DNA of 48,141 nucleotides from a virus: the IMG/VR virus record IMGVR_UViG_3300017963_000087, positions 1 to 48,141 of that record; one strand, written 5' to 3'. Below are positions 20,311 through 28,221 of this stretch, in pieces. The position numbers and the translations under genes were made by a program. Below the pieces are notes generated by a model. That model was not told the origin of the DNA and did no database searches. It saw only the letters and a program-made list of their open reading frames with translations. Position 1 is the first letter of the stretch. Every line of letters begins with the position of its first letter.

Positions 20311-21829
20311 TATTGGCTATCCAGAAGGGATGCCACCGACCCCCAAGCAGTTAAGTTTTCATCAAGATATAACGTCTCGTGTCAAATTGCTTGAAGGTGG
20401 GTTTGCGTCTGGGAAGTCGTATGCTTTGGCAATGGATTTAATTATTAATTTATTGCAATACCCGGGGAATGAGTGTGTCTATGGTCGTTTAACCTTAGAT
20501 GAAATTCTTCGTACTTTCTTCAACATTTGGAATGATCTCCTACCAGACTCATTGATTCTTTCACATAATAAATCAGAACGCAAAATTACGGTAATGACTT
20601 CTGATCCCAAAAGACCTTCAATCCTTTATTATATACCCCTTGATGATAGTAAGGGTGCCAAACATAAGATTAAATCTATGAACCTTGGCTATGCTGCTAT
20701 TGATCAGGCAGAAGAAGTCTCCGAAGATATTATTGAGGCATTTCTTGGTAGGTTGAGACGTAAGGGGACAAGGCGACAGTTGGCTATGAATGCTAACCCG
20801 GAAGGTCATAATTGGATATGGCGTAGATTTATAAAAGAAAAAGATAGGCATCGCAGACACTCCTATATGTCCATTAATCCTTGGCAGGAAGAGGCCCCCG
20901 TCCCAACAGAAGACGAACTTTATGCGAGGGCAAATGAACTGGGGAAAGACCCTATGGATTTAATGATTATGGATTTCCCTCAGTATGTGAAATATACTGA
21001 CAATCCTTTTCTACCAATGGACTATTTATTAGATATGCTCTCGTGGCCAGACAGGATGAAAAGCAGATATGTCTTTGGAAATCACGATGCATTTGAGGGG
21101 CTAATCTATGACCAGTTCAATGAAAATTTTCATGTTGTGGAACCATTCGATACGAACGATAAACGCTACACTCGGGTCATTAGTATGGACTGGGGAAAGG
21201 TTAACCCTCTCTGTGTCCTCTTCTGGGATATTGATCCGTTGGGAGTATGTTATTGTACAAACGAAATCTACCAAACCAATATGGACATTCCAACTCTTAA
21301 ATTGATGATCCATGGAATGAATAGAGGCAAGAAGGTTGCTGCATGGGTTGCTGATCCATCTATAAAAAAAGTTCTCTTGCCCGGCCAACCAAGTATAGAT
21401 GACCTGTTTAAGAAAGATGATGACGGTAGTGGGTATGCGATAAACTGGCGAGAGGCAGATAATTCTCCCGGGGCCGTAAATGCCGGGATTGAAGTTGTTC
21501 AGAACTATTTAAAGAATGACCCGTTTACTGATAGTAATTCGAAAGTGTTTTTCTTTAAAGGGAAATGCCCGAATTTAATTGAGGAAATTCAGGATTATCG
21601 TTGGAAGGAAATGGCGAGAACCATGACCTTGATTCACGCAAAAAACCAACCGGAAATTCCTCGTAAATATAAAGACCATGCCATGGATAGTATGCGATAT
21701 GCACTGTCATGGATACAGCGATTTGACATCCGTCCCAAAGAGGTTGACCGGAACATGAAAAAGTTTTTAAGGTGGTATTACCAGCGAGAGGCGAAGATGA
21801 ACGGAATAAGAAGTCATATGGTGGCGTAA
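20279..21829 (+). CDS. terL: Terminase large subunit
   Basis: This is the DNA packaging motor, 516 aa. The ATPase domain has Walker A GGFASGKS (residues 40-47) and a Walker B-type strand AAIDQAEEVSE near residues 139-150. NANPEGHNWIWR is the coupling-motif region. The RNase H-like nuclease has ISMDWGKVNPLC near residue 301, and a late DHAMDSMRYAL near 462 with the last acidic residue. GTG 20279 has an AAAGGGTG site; an internal ATG at 20330 begins MPPTPKQLSFH and is a possible shorter start. It is followed by the portal, as in most tailed phages. Confidence 0.95.
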   Translation: MIGQGENVNYNIGYPEGMPPTPKQLSFHQDITSRVKLLEGGFASGKSYALAMDLIINLLQYPGNECVYGRLTLDEILRTFFNIWNDLLPDSLILSHNKSERKITVMTSDPKRPSILYYIPLDDSKGAKHKIKSMNLGYAAIDQAEEVSEDIIEAFLGRLRRKGTRRQLAMNANPEGHNWIWRRFIKEKDRHRRHSYMSINPWQEEAPVPTEDELYARANELGKDPMDLMIMDFPQYVKYTDNPFLPMDYLLDMLSWPDRMKSRYVFGNHDAFEGLIYDQFNENFHVVEPFDTNDKRYTRVISMDWGKVNPLCVLFWDIDPLGVCYCTNEIYQTNMDIPTLKLMIHGMNRGKKVAAWVADPSIKKVLLPGQPSIDDLFKKDDDGSGYAINWREADNSPGAVNAGIEVVQNYLKNDPFTDSNSKVFFFKGKCPNLIEEIQDYRWKEMARTMTLIHAKNQPEIPRKYKDHAMDSMRYALSWIQRFDIRPKEVDRNMKKFLRWYYQREAKMNGIRSHMVA

Positions 21830-21843
21830 ATAAGGAGTAAATA

Positions 21844-23607
21844 ATGGCAAAGGCTTGGAGTAAACCATATATCCTGCAGAGATGGGAATACGCAAGAGAT
21901 CGTAAGCAAGACTATTTTGAATCTGCAGCAAAAGAAAATCGTGCCTACTATGACGGGACCGGGCATTGGACAGAGAGCGAAAGAAAAACTCTTGAGGCAG
22001 AGGAACGCCCAGCAACTGTTATGAACTATGTCTTTAAACTTGTTAATACATTTGTCGGTAATGAAATCCAGAATAGAAATGATATTCACGCCTTCCCTAT
22101 GGAGGGTGGGGATATTCAGATGGCCAATATTTTGAATTATGGGTATAAGTTTGTAAAAAATAATACCCGGCTTGATTGGAAATTTACCCAAGCACACCTT
22201 GATGGTTTGATTAGTTCTCAAGGCTGGTTAATGAATAAAATTAAGTTTAATACTAAAGGTGAACCACTTATCGATGTCCTTACAAAAAATGCTCTTATGG
22301 TATATTATGACCCGGATAGTATCGAACTTGATTTAACAGATGCACAGGATATTTTTGAGACAGAATTTATATTTAAAGAAGAATTGCTGCGGATGTATCC
22401 CGGCCACAAAAAAGACATTCAGAGATTTTATGATGCAAAGGACTTGAGTGATCATGGATTGTATGTTGATCGTAAAAAACAACTGGTTAGGGTTCTTTAT
22501 GGCGAATTCCGCAAATATGAGAAAAAGAAATACTGGGTGGTAAGAAACAAGGGAGCCTTTGAATATTTTGATAAAGAACCTAAGAGAAATGAAGTCCCGG
22601 ATGGGGCCGACGTTTTAGTAGAATATGACACCATTCCTAAAATATATGGAACGAGAATTCTCGGAGATGTGGAACTGGAAGAGCCTATCGCTAACCCCTA
22701 TGGGTGCGGTGAGAATGAATTTAGTTACACACTAATGTGCCCTTATTTCATAAACGGGAAAGGTGTCTCACTCGTTGATCAGTTTAAGTCTATGCAGGAT
22801 ATGATTAATAAGTCGTATTCTCAGGCTATCGATATTTTAAACAGACAACCCAAGGTTGGGGGGCTGTTTGAGGAAGGGGCCGTAGATGATCCAGATGAAT
22901 TAAATGAGATAGCAAGGTCCGGGAAATGGTTGTCTGTAAAAAACATAGACAAAATAAAAGAACTCAACCCACCGGACTACCCCAGTGCCCACATGAAATT
23001 ACTCAATGAGACTATTGAGTATATCAAGGATATTGTCGGCACACCGGAAGTATTCTTGGGTGAGGCACCCGGTAGGGTTGAGTCTGGTCTGGGTATTCAG
23101 ATTCTACGTAAACAGGCTGGGCTAACATTTGAGATGCCTGCAGACAATCTCAGACTTGCACAGGTGCTTGTAGGTCGCAAGATACTAAATCAAATGACAA
23201 CATTCTGGTCAAGGAATAAATTTATGCGTATAGCAGGTGATGATGGCAATTTTAAATCTATTGATATAAAACCAACCAAAATTAATATAACAGATCAGGA
23301 TAGGGAGGGAACTGTTCTAAAGACAGACTCGTTAACAAATAGGTTAAAGCAGGGCGAGTATGACATTGTTATTGACGTAACTCAACCCACACTTACACAA
23401 AGAATGTATAATCAAATGATCGCAACACAAATATTTCAATTGATGCCACGACCGGAACTGGCACCGATGTTAATCGATATGCTTGATTTTCCACAGAAAG
23501 ATAAATGGAAAGAGGCACTGGGGGCTGCTGCCAGAGCAATGCAAGCAGAACAACAACAAAATCCATTAGCACAAATGATGGGGCAAGGGGGTTCAGGTGG
23601 GCAGTAA
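21844..23607 (+). CDS. Portal protein, P22-like
   Basis: The 587-aa protein has the start of P22-type portals (WEYARDRKQDYFESAAKENRAYYDG; shown in part here as ENRAYYDG), then a VMNYVFKLVNTFVGNEIQNR segment and a long alpha/beta body. EYIKDIVGTPEVFLGEA and GRVESGLGIQILRKQ belong to the clip and stem regions. The C-terminal MGQGGSGGQ tail is short; P22's long barrel is missing. It forms the 12-subunit ring through which DNA enters and leaves. Confidence 0.88.
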   Translation: MAKAWSKPYILQRWEYARDRKQDYFESAAKENRAYYDGTGHWTESERKTLEAEERPATVMNYVFKLVNTFVGNEIQNRNDIHAFPMEGGDIQMANILNYGYKFVKNNTRLDWKFTQAHLDGLISSQGWLMNKIKFNTKGEPLIDVLTKNALMVYYDPDSIELDLTDAQDIFETEFIFKEELLRMYPGHKKDIQRFYDAKDLSDHGLYVDRKKQLVRVLYGEFRKYEKKKYWVVRNKGAFEYFDKEPKRNEVPDGADVLVEYDTIPKIYGTRILGDVELEEPIANPYGCGENEFSYTLMCPYFINGKGVSLVDQFKSMQDMINKSYSQAIDILNRQPKVGGLFEEGAVDDPDELNEIARSGKWLSVKNIDKIKELNPPDYPSAHMKLLNETIEYIKDIVGTPEVFLGEAPGRVESGLGIQILRKQAGLTFEMPADNLRLAQVLVGRKILNQMTTFWSRNKFMRIAGDDGNFKSIDIKPTKINITDQDREGTVLKTDSLTNRLKQGEYDIVIDVTQPTLTQRMYNQMIATQIFQLMPRPELAPMLIDMLDFPQKDKWKEALGAAARAMQAEQQQNPLAQMMGQGGSGGQ

Positions 23608-23926
23608 AATAATATTGCCAGATTATAATCCAGCAATGATTCATGCAGACCCAACAAATAAACCAGAAACTATTGCTCTTTATAGATCACCCATGGCAAG
23701 GCTTACTGGGAAAAAAGAGGCCGGACTATATCTGGTTGACATGATGGAGAGAGAGAAACCATATGTTTCAAAGGTAATTGTTGATGAGGATAACCAAGTG
23801 GAACACTGGAGAATAGAGAAACAGTTTTGGTTAAAATTCAAAAAACAATTCCAAGACTTTGGATATCTCCCCACTATAAAAATGAACAAAGCCAAGGACA
23901 CCCCGTATATGTTAGAAAAATATTAA
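23597..23926 (+). CDS. Hypothetical 109-aa protein
   Basis: The frame starts with GTG 23597, overlapping the end of portal by 11 nt. It contains SPMARLTGKKEAGLYLVDMM and a basic aromatic segment (FWLKFKKQFQDFGYLP). The promoter for the scaffold gene lies right after it. No family recognised; perhaps a head-assembly helper. Confidence 0.68.
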   Translation: MGSKIILPDYNPAMIHADPTNKPETIALYRSPMARLTGKKEAGLYLVDMMEREKPYVSKVIVDEDNQVEHWRIEKQFWLKFKKQFQDFGYLPTIKMNKAKDTPYMLEKY

Positions 23927-23934
23927 AATTGTGC

Positions 23935-23963
23935 TTGAATGTGTAAAAATATGTAATTATATT
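23935..23963 (+). promoter_or_regulatory. Promoter for scaffold and capsid genes
   Basis: TTGAAT (23935-23940), 17 nt, TATATT (23958-23963), 17 nt before the scaffold start. It would give extra transcripts of the most needed structural genes. Confidence 0.75.
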
Positions 23964-23980
23964 AAGCGAGGAGATTCAGT

Positions 23981-24682
23981 ATGAGCGAAGAACCGAAAAA
24001 ACTGAGCGAGATAACTCTCGACACAGAGGCTTTACCAAAGGCCCTGCAAGAGAAATTCGCTGGTAAATCAGTTGAAGATGTATTAAAATCCTACGAAGAG
24101 GCCCAGACAGCCCTGCATGAAAAAAGTGAAGAGGCTAAACGAAAACAGGAAGAACTTGAACAACTACAAAGTCAACCAGACCCTGACCCAGACCCCGAAC
24201 CAGACCCAGACCTTGACCAAGATGATTCATATGATGATTTATATGGAGATGATACGTACGTGACAAAAGATTTAGTTGACAAAAGAATAGAGGCCTTAAA
24301 CAAGAAACACGAAAAAGATTTACAGGCGGTTGAGGATAGGGCTGTCAATACGGCTCTGGCCCGGATAGAAAAAAACAATTTTATTGATGGTCACCCTGAG
24401 ATATTTGAAGGTAAATCTCCACAGGAGGCCGATGCTATCATAAAAAAGATTGCCGGGGCTGGGTATGTAAACGGTAAGAGCACCCTTGAGGGTTCATTAG
24501 AATCAATTAAAGAAGTCTCTGACGAACTCGGGTTTGGTAATACTGGAGACCCACACAGACAAGTCCCTAATGATTTACCACATAAAGTTATAGGCGAGTA
24601 TGATTCGCCAGAAGACGAAATATCACATATGAAGAAAGTCCACAAAGAAACACGTGGCAATATATCCAGTTTTCTAAAATAG
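23981..24682 (+). CDS. Scaffolding protein
   Basis: The 233-aa protein is acidic, helical and lacks hydrophobic core sequence. A coiled segment (SYEEAQTALHEKSEEAKRKQ) is followed by an Asp-Pro repeat (PDPDPDPEPDPDLD, near residues 67-80). A KDLVDKRIEALNKKHEKDL coil and a basic/charged C-terminus (SPEDEISHMKKVHK) come next. Position just before the capsid gene and this composition are classical for a scaffold, which shapes the procapsid and leaves before maturation. Confidence 0.8.
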   Translation: MSEEPKKLSEITLDTEALPKALQEKFAGKSVEDVLKSYEEAQTALHEKSEEAKRKQEELEQLQSQPDPDPDPEPDPDLDQDDSYDDLYGDDTYVTKDLVDKRIEALNKKHEKDLQAVEDRAVNTALARIEKNNFIDGHPEIFEGKSPQEADAIIKKIAGAGYVNGKSTLEGSLESIKEVSDELGFGNTGDPHRQVPNDLPHKVIGEYDSPEDEISHMKKVHKETRGNISSFLK

Positions 24683-24792
24683 AAAACTGACGAGGACGGG
24701 AAAGTTGAGTAGTTCTCTTTCCTATAATCCTTCTTAGTAAAAGTAACTACGCTTTAATTAACTAAGGATTAACCCTTTTAGGGGAGAGAACT

Positions 24793-26040
24793 ATGGCTTA
24801 TTCACAATCCACAAAGGATACTGCCAACCTTGACTCCAGTCGTAGAACCTATGATATCCCCCTGCATGATGATATTCACGAACTTTGGGAACCTTCGGCA
24901 ACCCCGTTTTTGGTTTTCTCACGCTCTATGCGTAGAATGCCTACGGGAGACCCGAAACCTACCAGACTCGTTCATAAAGCAGGCTGGGTAGACAGACGGT
25001 TTTTCGCTGGTGGTGCAGGTTCGTGGTCATCCAGCGTGGTCTCCAATCTTGCGGTTGAAAAGACTGTTGGTGGAAGTGATAATGTTGGTTTTCTCATTGA
25101 TGGTCTGGTTTGTCGGGCGAAAACTGCAGGTGGTGACACAGTGTTTGTCATTACTAATGTTGACAACCAAAAACAGATCGACATTGAGGCAATTACTGCT
25201 ACCGCAAGTCAGAATAACATCGCTGATGGAGACGAGATTCAGGTCGTAGGAACTGCGTTTGCGAGAGGTGCCGATAAGGCTACCGCAACCTACGATACAA
25301 CCACTACTGAGTGGTCGTATACGCAGATTTTTAAAACCACTATTGACGTTACCGGAACTCTCCGGGCAACTGAAACCTTTGGTGGTTCAGAATATGATCG
25401 TTTAATGGAAGATAAGCGTGCTGAGCATCTTACTGATATTGAACGGGCACTCTTGTTTGGTACAAGAGGTGCAACAGCATTGACTTCAAGTACTGTTTAC
25501 AGTACGTATGGTATCGTGTCATACATCGAAGCCAATTCCTCAAACAGCACGATTAAAACCCCAGCATATTCCAACTATTCCTTTGATTCGTTTATCGATG
25601 ATATGGAAGACTGGTATAGTTTGGGTGGCAATAAAGCCACAGATGAAAAACTCGCACTGAGTGGGTCCAGTGTACTGGCATTTTTCTCAAAGATTAATTC
25701 CGGTAAACTCTGGGGCGACGCTCAGGTCAACATCGATTCAAAGATGTCCGAGTTTGGTATTCATGTAACTTCCGTACGCCATCCTTTTGGTGTCCTTCAT
25801 CTCGTGCATGAACCTCTTTTTAGAGGAAACTCCACCAATTCCTTTTATAAGGACTATATGTGTGGTGTTGATATGCAGAATGTTCTGTATATGCCTCTGG
25901 AGGGTAACGGTGTTTCCCGGGATACACATCTCGTGAAAAACCTGCAGACCACGTATGATAAGATCATCCATGAACTGCGTACCGAAACGGCTCTCTTGCC
26001 AATGCTTTCCGAAACACACGCCCTGTTTAAATTCGCATAA
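24793..26040 (+). CDS. Major capsid protein, SU10-like
   Basis: The 415-aa protein has the features of the SU10/DUF5309 capsid class. The N-terminal part is DDIHELWEPSATPFLVFSRSM, then a basic loop (KPTRLVHKAGWVDRRFF). A strand region (FKTTIDVTGTLRATETFGG) precedes the spine helix (RLMEDKRAEHLTDIERALLFG, about residues 206-225). FGVLHLVHEPLFRG and a final ETALLPMLSETHALFKF complete the HK97-type fold. It forms the icosahedral shell. A terminator follows, which would make it the most abundant message. Confidence 0.88.
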   Translation: MAYSQSTKDTANLDSSRRTYDIPLHDDIHELWEPSATPFLVFSRSMRRMPTGDPKPTRLVHKAGWVDRRFFAGGAGSWSSSVVSNLAVEKTVGGSDNVGFLIDGLVCRAKTAGGDTVFVITNVDNQKQIDIEAITATASQNNIADGDEIQVVGTAFARGADKATATYDTTTTEWSYTQIFKTTIDVTGTLRATETFGGSEYDRLMEDKRAEHLTDIERALLFGTRGATALTSSTVYSTYGIVSYIEANSSNSTIKTPAYSNYSFDSFIDDMEDWYSLGGNKATDEKLALSGSSVLAFFSKINSGKLWGDAQVNIDSKMSEFGIHVTSVRHPFGVLHLVHEPLFRGNSTNSFYKDYMCGVDMQNVLYMPLEGNGVSRDTHLVKNLQTTYDKIIHELRTETALLPMLSETHALFKFA

Positions 26041-26051
26041 GATAAACTAAC

Positions 26052-26084
26052 CCCGGGGATAAGGGCATCCCCGGGTTTTATTTT
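26052..26084 (+). terminator. Terminator after the capsid gene
   Basis: CCCGGGGAT (26052-26060) pairs perfectly with ATCCCCGGG (26067-26075), followed by TTTTATTTT. It lies inside the late operon, so it must be leaky or antiterminated for the downstream tail genes. Confidence 0.92.
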
Positions 26085-26095
26085 AGGAGATTCTT

Positions 26096-26245
26096 ATGAA
26101 TTTCGAAATTATAAAAGATAAGGACTCCAATAAACTTGACGAGAAATTAGAGATACTGACAGATAAACCCGGATTTACGGTACATGGTTTTGGTGTGGAT
26201 CGTGAAGGGTTTTACTGTGTTCTCGTTTCGTGGAAGGAGCAATAG
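26096..26245 (+). CDS. Hypothetical 49-aa protein
   Basis: A short frame after TAGGAG, directly behind the terminator. The acidic and polar protein has two predicted strands at the end (GFTVHGFGVD, GFYCVLVSW). It holds the ribosome site of the next gene in its last codons. No family recognised. Confidence 0.65.
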   Translation: MNFEIIKDKDSNKLDEKLEILTDKPGFTVHGFGVDREGFYCVLVSWKEQ

Positions 26246-26247
26246 TT

Positions 26248-26604
26248 ATGGTTTATAAATTCAGATCACTTGTGGAACCAGACTTAAGTGTTACCACAAA
26301 AGACAGTGATGGTGATTTGGTGACGGTAAACTTTGAGTCACTTAATGGTAGTTCCGGTGGCCAGATCGGTATCTTCGAAACAGAAGAAACTAAAATTGCC
26401 GAAGGCTTAAAGGCTGATGGAAGATGTGACAAACTTTATTATTTCTGTGATAAAAAAAAGTCCAGAGTAAAAAAGGAACCGGAGCCAATTTTGGCGGTAG
26501 AGGAATTCGCAATACCGGAAGAACAAGAACCAGTAGTTACGGTATCGGTACCAAAGACATCGAAGACCTCTAAAAAAAGAAAGTTTTTCAAAAGAAAAAA
26601 GTAA
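26248..26604 (+). CDS. Head-region protein with basic tail
   Basis: The 118-aa protein starts at ATG 26248 after AAGGAG; an ATG at 26230 lies inside the previous gene. The first part has strands (TTKDSDGDLVTVNFES, GQIGIFETEETKIAEGL) similar in order to the next gene (VTDANGKLHRLRFEN, TFDEDGIAEAI). The C-terminus is a Pro/Glu linker and a poly-basic end (KTSKKRKFFKRKK). It may be a head-completion or decoration protein. Confidence 0.6.
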   Translation: MVYKFRSLVEPDLSVTTKDSDGDLVTVNFESLNGSSGGQIGIFETEETKIAEGLKADGRCDKLYYFCDKKKSRVKKEPEPILAVEEFAIPEEQEPVVTVSVPKTSKTSKKRKFFKRKK

Positions 26605-26616
26605 AGGAGCCATATT

Positions 26617-27030
26617 ATGGCAAAACCGATTTTTGAACGCAAAAAACATTTATTCATTTCCAGCGAGACGACCGACCTCGATGTAACGGATGCAAACGGT
26701 AAATTGCACAGACTTAGATTTGAAAACTGTGTTTGTACATTTGACGAGGATGGGATTGCTGAAGCCATTCGGAGACACCCACACTTTGGATGGAGATTTT
26801 TCGAAGACCACAAAGATCGAAAAATAGAGAACGCTTTTGAACCAGAAAAAAAATCTCTGGCTGATGCCCTCTCTGGAATGACTATTCAGATACTGCGTAA
26901 TATCTGCAAGGAGCAGAAATTAATGGACGGTGACTGGAAGAAAATTTCAGCGACATCGAAGAAGGATTTAGTGCTTTATATGTTAAAGCACAAAGACGCT
27001 TTGGGGCATTATGCAACTATCGGACATTAG
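26617..27030 (+). CDS. Head-region protein with HeH/LEM-like end
   Basis: The 137-aa protein has an N-terminal strand domain similar to that of the gene before it. The C-terminal part (MTIQILRNICKEQKLMDGDWKKISATSKKDLVLYML) has the helix-extended loop-helix order of HeH/LEM-like DNA-binding ends seen in small phage head proteins. The start follows AAAGGAG. The stop overlaps the adaptor gene by 20 nt. Confidence 0.6.
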   Translation: MAKPIFERKKHLFISSETTDLDVTDANGKLHRLRFENCVCTFDEDGIAEAIRRHPHFGWRFFEDHKDRKIENAFEPEKKSLADALSGMTIQILRNICKEQKLMDGDWKKISATSKKDLVLYMLKHKDALGHYATIGH

Positions 27031-27610
27031 AACAAGGGTAAGATATTACCTACGTGAGGCCACAGCCAGTGTATGGACAGATGCAGAAATAAACGCTTTA
27101 ACAAATCTCGCACAGAGATACATAGCATCAAGACTCAGGCCAGAATTAATTCCCGGACTTATAGTATTAAAGACAGAATCCATTTCAGGGGCGACTTCTT
27201 CATGGACGTTGCCGACAGATTTTATAGAAATGGTTTCTTCTCCATACCATGTATCCGCAGCCGGGGCGTATACTCATCTTCCGCTTAAATCTCACGAAGA
27301 GTTTGTTAAAACTTCTGGTTTTCATCAAACTCATTTGATGTATCAGAAACAGGAGAGTATGTTGGCAGATGGGAAGTTATACGTACAGCAAACTATTTCT
27401 GATGGTGTGTTGGCATATTATTATTTGAAGTATCCTGCAGATTTATCTGGTGACTCTGATGTCAGCAATATCCCTGACAGTTATATTGACCTTGTTATTA
27501 TCAAGGTTGCAGCAGATGCTCTGGTAAAAACTCGCCAACTCAGGGAATCTAATTCATTGCTCCAATCTCTCGAGACAAGGATACAAATGGCCAATAAGGA
27601 GAACAAATGA
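27011..27610 (+). CDS. Head-tail adaptor protein 1
   Basis: The 199-aa protein starts LSDIRTRVRYYLREATASVW, then TDAEINALTNLAQRYIASRL, the helical start of adaptor proteins that bind the portal. In the middle SWTLPTDFIEM begins the beta part. IPDSYIDLVIIKVAADALVK and a closing coil follow. It is related to the next gene (order of motifs, LPTDFI shared). Such proteins close the portal and connect it to the tail. Confidence 0.7.
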   Translation: MQLSDIRTRVRYYLREATASVWTDAEINALTNLAQRYIASRLRPELIPGLIVLKTESISGATSSWTLPTDFIEMVSSPYHVSAAGAYTHLPLKSHEEFVKTSGFHQTHLMYQKQESMLADGKLYVQQTISDGVLAYYYLKYPADLSGDSDVSNIPDSYIDLVIIKVAADALVKTRQLRESNSLLQSLETRIQMANKENK

Positions 27611-28221
27611 ACTTAGGTGGAATAAGAAGTTTAGTTGAGATATACCTTGCAGACCTTGATAATCGCCATTTCTCTCCCGGGATCATAGATACCTTTATAA
27701 ACGAAGGTCTTAGGATTTTGGCTGTAGAAACGCTATTACTCGAGGCAAAAGATGCGAGCCTGACCTATAGTTCTGCCAATGATGGGTTTACCCTTCCCAC
27801 TGACTTTATTAAAGTTAAGGAATTGTTATGGATAGATTCTTCAAGTGGTAGACATGGTGTCCAGCAAAAATCCCTTGAGCAAATTTACAAAATGAGAAAT
27901 GACTGGGAGGGAATTAATGAATCTGCTGCAGCATCTTTAGCCCCTCTGGGATATGCGATAAACAATGGTACTATTATATTTGATAGCACAACGCAAACAT
28001 CTCCGACATTGCATTACTATAAATATGATACGGCCCTCTCGTCTGATACGGATTCACCATCTATTGATTCTGAGTATCATTCAGCATTGGCAGATTATGC
28101 GTTTTACAAACTTACGAAAGATACTAAGGCACTCGCTCTGTGGCGTGACAGCATATCTAAAATGTCTGCAAGTAAATTTAAGCAGGGTGATACTCAAAGA
28201 GCAAGGTTCATAGGAATATAA
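27607..28221 (+). CDS. Head-tail adaptor protein 2
   Basis: The 204-aa protein repeats the plan of the previous one: GIRSLVEIYLADLDNR, TFINEGLRILAVE, then GFTLPTDFIKV, then a strand-rich part and a helical end (YHSALADYAFYKLTK). It overlaps its neighbours by 4 and 1 nt. The pair probably forms two rings of the connector, or one became a tail component after duplication. Confidence 0.7.
   Translation: MNLGGIRSLVEIYLADLDNRHFSPGIIDTFINEGLRILAVETLLLEAKDASLTYSSANDGFTLPTDFIKVKELLWIDSSSGRHGVQQKSLEQIYKMRNDWEGINESAAASLAPLGYAINNGTIIFDSTTQTSPTLHYYKYDTALSSDTDSPSIDSEYHSALADYAFYKLTKDTKALALWRDSISKMSASKFKQGDTQRARFIGI

Noticed and set aside
24172-24225. Repeat in the scaffold gene as a CRISPR-like or satellite repeat
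   Set aside because: It is an in-frame Asp-Pro codon repeat that makes a flexible acidic linker. No array of spaced direct repeats was seen anywhere in the window.
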